From contig NZ_CP046212.1 of the NCBI RefSeq assembly GCF_012570745.1, positions 250,118 to 314,117 on the forward strand: DNA of 64,000 nucleotides, read 5' to 3'. The notes under the pieces are model-generated. The model was not told the DNA's origin. It worked only from the letters and a program-made list of their open reading frames with translations, and ran no database searches. The DNA comes from Enterobacteriaceae endosymbiont of Donacia dentata (GTDB lineage Bacteria > Pseudomonadota > Gammaproteobacteria > Enterobacterales > Enterobacteriaceae). The position numbers and the translations under genes are program-made. Shown here piece after piece: positions 59,385-64,000 of this stretch. Position 1 is the stretch's first letter. Each line of letters begins with the position of its first letter.

Positions 59385-61700
59385 CTATTTTTTTATAATT
59401 TCAGTTTTTGAAAAAACTTTTATTTTATCTCCTATTTTAATATCATTAAAATTTTTGATACTAATTCCACATTCCATACCATTACGTACTTCATTAACAT
59501 TTTCTTTAAATCTTCTTAAAGAATCAAGTATTCCTTGATAGATAATATTTTTATTTCTTAATAATTTTATTAAATTATTACGTTTAATAAATCCATATGT
59601 AACTATACACCCAGCTATAATTCCTATTTTAGGAATTGTAAAAATACTTCTTACTTCTGCTAATCCTAATAATTGTTCTTGATATTTTGGTAATAAAAGT
59701 TTTTTTATATATTTTTTCATATCATCTATTAAATCATAAATAATAGAAAAATATTTAATTTTTATTTTTTCTGTTCTTATTAAATTTTTAGCAATATTAT
59801 TTGCTTTAATATTAAAAGCAATAATAATAACATTATTTTTATTACTAGCTATTGCAAATAATACATCTGTTTCTGTAATTTCTCCTACTCCTGAATTAAT
59901 AATTTTTATATTAATTTTTTCATTAGACAATTTAATTAAAGTATCTTTAATAGCTTCTACAGAACCTTGTACATCTCCTTTTAATAAAATATTTATTTCA
60001 TGAATGTTTTTATTATTATCATTTAAATCTAAAAATATTTTTTTAAATTGTTCTTGTTTTTTTTCTAATTTAATTTCACGATATTTATTTTTTCTATATA
60101 ATGCTACTTCTTTAGCTTTTTTTTCGTCATTTACTTCTATTAAAATATCACCAGCATATGGAATTTCAGATAAACCTAAAATTTTAATAGGAGTAGAAGG
60201 TCCAGCTTGGATTATATTTTCTCCTTTAAAATTCATTAATCTTTTTATTCTACCATAAGTACATCCACATAATACTATATTTCCTTTTGTTAGTATTCCT
60301 TCTTTTATTAAGATATTAGCTATAGGACCTTTTCCTTTATCTAAATAAGAATCAATAACGATACCTTGAGCCATACCTGTATTAATTGCTTTCAATTCTA
60401 ACATTTCGGCTTGTAATAAAATAGCATTTAGTAAATCTTTAATACCTTCTCCTGTTTTAGCAGAAACATTAACAAAAATATTATCTCCGCCCCATTCTTC
60501 AGGTATAATATTATACCTACTTAAATCACTTTTTATTTTTTTAAAATTTGAAATTTTTTTATCGATTTTATTAATAGCAACTATAATAGAAACTTTTGTT
60601 TTTATTGCGTGTTTTATTGCTTCTATAGTTTGTGGCATAACTCCATCATCAGCTGCAATAACTAATATAATTATATCTGTAATTTGTATTCCTCTTAACC
60701 TCATAGAGGTAAAAAATTTATGTCCAGGAGTATCAAGAAATGTGATATTTTTATTATCAAATTTTATTTCATAAGCATTTATATATTGAGTTATTCCACC
60801 TACTTCTTTTAAAGCAATATTACTAGAAAAAATATAATCTAATAAAGAAGTTTTACCATGATCTACATGACCCATAATTGTTACTATAGGAGATCTTGTT
60901 TTTGGTTTTATATTAATATTATTTTTATTATTATCAATTAATAATTTTTCTATATCATTTTCATGACGTAATATAACTTTATGTCCCATTTCTTCTGCAA
61001 TTAATTGAGCAGTTTCTTGTTTTAAATATTGATTAACATCAGAAATTTTTTCTCCCATATTTGTCATAATTTTTATTAATTCTGAACTTTTAACAGCCAT
61101 TCTATTCGATAATTCTAATATACTAATGGTCTCATTAATAACAATATCACGGTTAATATTTTTAATAGGTTTATTAAAATTTTGATATAATTTAGAAGAA
61201 TTTAATTTATATTTTTTATTAGTAGTATTTTTTTTCTTATCTTTATAATTTTTAGAATTTATTTTATATTTTTTTTTCTTATATATTTTTTTATTAAAAA
61301 TATCATTATTTATATTTTTATTTTTTGAATTTTTTTGAACATAATATTTTTTATTTTTGTTTATTTTTTTTTTATTTAATTCTAAATAATTTTTTTTCTG
61401 ATAATCTGTAATATTTTTTATATTACTAACTTTTTTGTTTTTAATTTTTATAGATTTTTTTTTACCTTGATTATTGTTGACATATGAAACATTATATTTT
61501 TTTTTATGTAAAGTTAATAATTTTAAATTTTTTATTTTTTTATTTTTTAAATATATTAAAAGTTTTTTTTTTTCTTCTATATTAACAATATCATTTTCTA
61601 ATTTAGAAATACCTGTATCAGAAAAATATTTGATTATATTTTTCACTGAAATTTTAATTTCATTAGCTAAAGATTTTATAGTTATAACAGCATCTATCAT
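59385..61700 (-). CDS. infB: translation initiation factor IF-2
   Basis: GTPase that brings fMet-tRNA to the ribosome. 771 aa (E. coli 890). A short N-terminal subdomain (ITIKSLANEIKISVKNII) is followed by a long lysine/asparagine-rich linker, far less acidic and alanine-rich than in E. coli. The G domain has GHVDHGKTSLLDYIF, LDTPGHKFFTSMR and NKIDK. The C-terminal domains end RNGMECGISIKNFNDIKIGD. GAGGAG lies 8 nt before the ATG. Downstream of nusA in the same operon; rimP is missing. Confidence 0.97.
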   Translation of the reverse strand: MIDAVITIKSLANEIKISVKNIIKYFSDTGISKLENDIVNIEEKKKLLIYLKNKKIKNLKLLTLHKKKYNVSYVNNNQGKKKSIKIKNKKVSNIKNITDYQKKNYLELNKKKINKNKKYYVQKNSKNKNINNDIFNKKIYKKKKYKINSKNYKDKKKNTTNKKYKLNSSKLYQNFNKPIKNINRDIVINETISILELSNRMAVKSSELIKIMTNMGEKISDVNQYLKQETAQLIAEEMGHKVILRHENDIEKLLIDNNKNNINIKPKTRSPIVTIMGHVDHGKTSLLDYIFSSNIALKEVGGITQYINAYEIKFDNKNITFLDTPGHKFFTSMRLRGIQITDIIILVIAADDGVMPQTIEAIKHAIKTKVSIIVAINKIDKKISNFKKIKSDLSRYNIIPEEWGGDNIFVNVSAKTGEGIKDLLNAILLQAEMLELKAINTGMAQGIVIDSYLDKGKGPIANILIKEGILTKGNIVLCGCTYGRIKRLMNFKGENIIQAGPSTPIKILGLSEIPYAGDILIEVNDEKKAKEVALYRKNKYREIKLEKKQEQFKKIFLDLNDNNKNIHEINILLKGDVQGSVEAIKDTLIKLSNEKINIKIINSGVGEITETDVLFAIASNKNNVIIIAFNIKANNIAKNLIRTEKIKIKYFSIIYDLIDDMKKYIKKLLLPKYQEQLLGLAEVRSIFTIPKIGIIAGCIVTYGFIKRNNLIKLLRNKNIIYQGILDSLRRFKENVNEVRNGMECGISIKNFNDIKIGDKIKVFSKTEIIKK

Positions 61701-61736
61701 GCTGTCTACTCCTCTATTTTTATAATTAATTATGTA

Positions 61737-63227
61737 TTATTTTTTTTTATTAAACCAACAAATATTTCGTGCAGACATAATTATTTTTCCTGCTTCTAAT
61801 TCATTTAGATTATCTATATCAGATATATCTTCAATACTTTGTTCTGCTAAATTTTCAATAGTTAAAATTCCTTTATTTATTAATAATTCAGATAATTTTT
61901 TATCAATTCCTTTTAATTGTAACAAATTATTTTTAAATTTTTCATGATTATTTTTCCTTATTAAAGATTCATTATTTATATTTTTAGCTAATTTTTTAAT
62001 TTTTTTTAAATAATTCATTTTTAAATTAAAACTATTAGTTATCTTACATAATTTATTTAGTGGAATTAATATTAAGTCTTTAAAAGAAGATATCTTCCCA
62101 TCCTCAACTATTGTTTTTGATAATTTATATTCTATTTTTAAATGTTTTACAAACATATCAATAATATTATTTTTTTCTTGTTTATGTTTATGAAATAAAT
62201 CATTTTTAGTCATAACATTTAATTCCCAACCACTTAATTGTGATGCTAAACGAATATTTTGTCCATGTCTGCCAATAGCTTGTGCTAAGTTATTTTCCTT
62301 TACTACAATATCTATAATATGTTTTTTTTTATTTAAAATAATTGTTGATATTTCAGCAGGAGACATTGCATTAATAACAAATTTTTCAGGATCAGAATTC
62401 CATAATACAATATCAATACGTTCTCCATTTAATTCGTTAGAAATTGCTTGTACTCTAGCACCTCTCATGCCTACACAAGCTCCTACAGGATCTATTCTTT
62501 TATCATTTGTTTTTACAGCAATTTTAGCTCTAGATCCTGGATCTCTTACAACACCTTTAATTTCAATTAATCCTTCTGCTATTTCAGGAACTTCTATATG
62601 AAATAATTCAATTAACATTTGTACTTTAGATCTACTTAAAAATAATTGTGTTTCCTTAACATTTTCTTTAATATAGAAAAGTAGACCTCTTATTCTATCT
62701 CCTAGTCTAAAATTTTCTCTTGGTAACATATCAGAACGTAAAATAATAGCATCAGTACTATGTCCTAAATCTAAATTTAAGTATTTTCTATTTACTTTTT
62801 TTACTATTCCACTTAATATTTTACCTTCTTTTTTCTTAAATTTAGCAATAGTAATAGCCTTTTCAGCTTCTCTTACCTTATGTACAATAACTTGTTTAGC
62901 AGCTTGAGTAGTAATACGATCAAAATTAATAGATTTTATTTGATCATAAATATAATCACCTAATTTTAAATTATTATCTTCAATACGTGCAGCATCTAAT
63001 GTAATTTCTTTAGTAGGATAATTAACCTTTTTTACAATTAACCATTTTCTAAAAGTATTAAAATTACCATTTTTGCGATCAATATTAACAAATACTTCTA
63101 TATCTTGTTCATATTTTTTTTTTGTAGCACTAGCTAAAGCACTTTCCATAGCTTCAAATATTTTTTCACGAGGTAAAGATTTTTCATTTGAAACTGCTTC
63201 AATAACAGCTAATATTTCTTTATTCAT
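61737..63227 (-). CDS. nusA: transcription termination/antitermination factor NusA
   Basis: Binds RNA polymerase and nascent RNA to modulate pausing, termination and antitermination. 496 aa (E. coli 495). The N-terminal polymerase-binding domain, an S1 domain ([18 protein letters not shown]), two KH domains ([38 protein letters not shown]) and two C-terminal acidic repeats typical of gamma-proteobacteria are present. First protein gene of its operon. In E. coli metY and rimP precede it; here only the tRNA-fMet remains. Confidence 0.97.
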   Translation of the reverse strand: MNKEILAVIEAVSNEKSLPREKIFEAMESALASATKKKYEQDIEVFVNIDRKNGNFNTFRKWLIVKKVNYPTKEITLDAARIEDNNLKLGDYIYDQIKSINFDRITTQAAKQVIVHKVREAEKAITIAKFKKKEGKILSGIVKKVNRKYLNLDLGHSTDAIILRSDMLPRENFRLGDRIRGLLFYIKENVKETQLFLSRSKVQMLIELFHIEVPEIAEGLIEIKGVVRDPGSRAKIAVKTNDKRIDPVGACVGMRGARVQAISNELNGERIDIVLWNSDPEKFVINAMSPAEISTIILNKKKHIIDIVVKENNLAQAIGRHGQNIRLASQLSGWELNVMTKNDLFHKHKQEKNNIIDMFVKHLKIEYKLSKTIVEDGKISSFKDLILIPLNKLCKITNSFNLKMNYLKKIKKLAKNINNESLIRKNNHEKFKNNLLQLKGIDKKLSELLINKGILTIENLAEQSIEDISDIDNLNELEAGKIIMSARNICWFNKKK

Positions 63228-63506
63228 CCTAGTTATCCTTAAATATTAAATTCTAAAATTAGAAAACTAGATTATATTCAAAGATTATTACTTATATTAG
63301 CAATATGAATGTATTTTTTTAATAAAAATAATAATTATTTGAAATAATATTTTTATTATCTATATAAATATATCTACATTATAGATTAATTTTATTTAAT
63401 TCAAAAAAATTTTATCAGTATAAATATATAAAATAATTTTATAAATTATATATATATATTATAAAAATATCATCATTAATTAGTAATTAATATAAAATGC
63501 GGTATT

Positions 63507-63583
<77 letters not shown>

Positions 63584-63638
63584 TCTACTTTAGAGAATAT
63601 ATGATATGCTAAAAATATAAATAATGCAATATTAATTT

Positions 63639-63730
63639 TGGTACCGAAGACGGGACTTGAACCCGTAAACCCAAAATAACAGGGTACTACCACCTCAAGG
63701 TAGCGTGTTTACCAATTTCACCACCTCGGT
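63639..63730 (-). tRNA. tRNA-Leu (anticodon GAG)
   Basis: The minus-strand gene begins ACCGAGGTGGTGAAA with anticodon loop CTTGAGG, close to E. coli leuU, with an enlarged A+T-rich variable arm. The 3' CCA is encoded. It follows secG as in E. coli. Confidence 0.96.
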
Positions 63731-63739
63731 AAACAATTA

Positions 63740-64000
63740 CTATTTATATTCTATATGATATTGTTGCACCATATTATCTTTTTTATATTTTTTTACATTA
63801 ATATTATTTAACATTAAACTAATAATAAAAAATAAAGATGTTAATGTAATAATCAACCTAGTTAATATTTTATTTGACATATTTGTTTCAAAAGGTGATT
63901 TTGTATTACTTAATGAACTAATATCAATTTCATCATTATTTTGAAACATAATAACACTAACTAAAATAGTTGTAATAAAAATAAACAAAATCAATAATAA
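63740..64000 (-). CDS. secG: protein-export membrane protein SecG, 5' end outside the window
   Basis: Accessory subunit of the Sec translocon. The frame is open to the window edge with no ATG, and comparison with E. coli places the start a few codons outside. The first helix (FIFITTILVSVIMFQ) and the second (LTSLFFIISLMLNNIN) match SecG. The glycine-rich link GKGADMGASFG of E. coli is replaced by NNDEIDISSLSN, and the tail is short. secG followed by tRNA-Leu(GAG) is the E. coli order. Confidence 0.88.
   Translation of the reverse strand, partial: LLLILFIFITTILVSVIMFQNNDEIDISSLSNTKSPFETNMSNKILTRLIITLTSLFFIISLMLNNINVKKYKKDNMVQQYHIEYK

Overview
The window is a gene-dense, extremely A+T-rich piece of a reduced bacterial chromosome. 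The proteins read as close relatives of Enterobacterales proteins: Rho, the ribosomal proteins, PNPase and AsnRS can be aligned to E. coli almost residue by residue. The genes fall into short blocks that keep the E. coli order with many genes missing between them. Together with lysine/asparagine/isoleucine-rich coding, long poly(A) tracts, weak or missing Shine-Dalgarno sites and no mobile elements, this points to an obligate insect endosymbiont of the gamma-proteobacteria (the Buchnera/Blochmannia/Wigglesworthia type of genome). I cannot name the genus from this window.

Layout. 1-5649: 3'-truncated dnaG, rpsU, tsaD, uppP, cca, ribB (the E. coli 68-69 min region). 5665-8790: tRNA-Pro, tRNA-His, tRNA-Arg (a reduced argX-hisR-leuT-proM cluster), rho, trxA, dksA. 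9321-12989: sodA, aroE, tsaC, def, fmt. 12982-26705: the complete alpha, spc and S10 ribosomal operons on the minus strand, from rplQ back to rpsJ, including the small genes rpmJ and rpmD. 26943-30167: ruvX, yggT, hemW, trmB, yggX. 30195-30349: a tRNA-Ala/tRNA-Ile pair without rRNA. 30819-39554: tatD, asnS, an OmpF-type porin, ycbL, rpsA, aroA, serC. 39599-48168: mrdB, a frameshifted mrdA, holA, leuS, ybeY, miaB, then tRNA-Gln, tRNA-Leu(UAG) and tRNA-Met. 48595-53399: glnS, fldA, ybfF, pgi. 53588-64000: deaD, pnp, rpsO, truB, rbfA, infB, nusA, tRNA-fMet, tRNA-Leu(GAG) and 5'-truncated secG.

The content is almost wholly housekeeping: translation (ribosomal proteins, three aminoacyl-tRNA synthetases, tRNA modification by TsaC/TsaD, MiaB, TruB and TrmB, initiation and maturation factors), transcription (RpoA, Rho, NusA, DksA), RNA decay (PNPase, DeaD), replication (DnaG, HolA), Sec export, cell-wall elongation (UppP, PBP2, RodA) and a few metabolic steps (AroE, AroA, SerC, RibB, Pgi). 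No rRNA, CRISPR, insertion sequence, prophage, toxin or secondary-metabolism cluster is present, and I see no undescribed multi-gene system. The points of interest are signs of genome erosion: mrdA split at an A11 tract and perhaps rescued by slippage, a leucyl-tRNA synthetase whose editing motif is gone, a thioredoxin with a CNPC active site, a 16-A tract inside glnS, and the orphan rRNA-spacer-type tRNA pair. All comparisons with E. coli are from memory; no database search was run.
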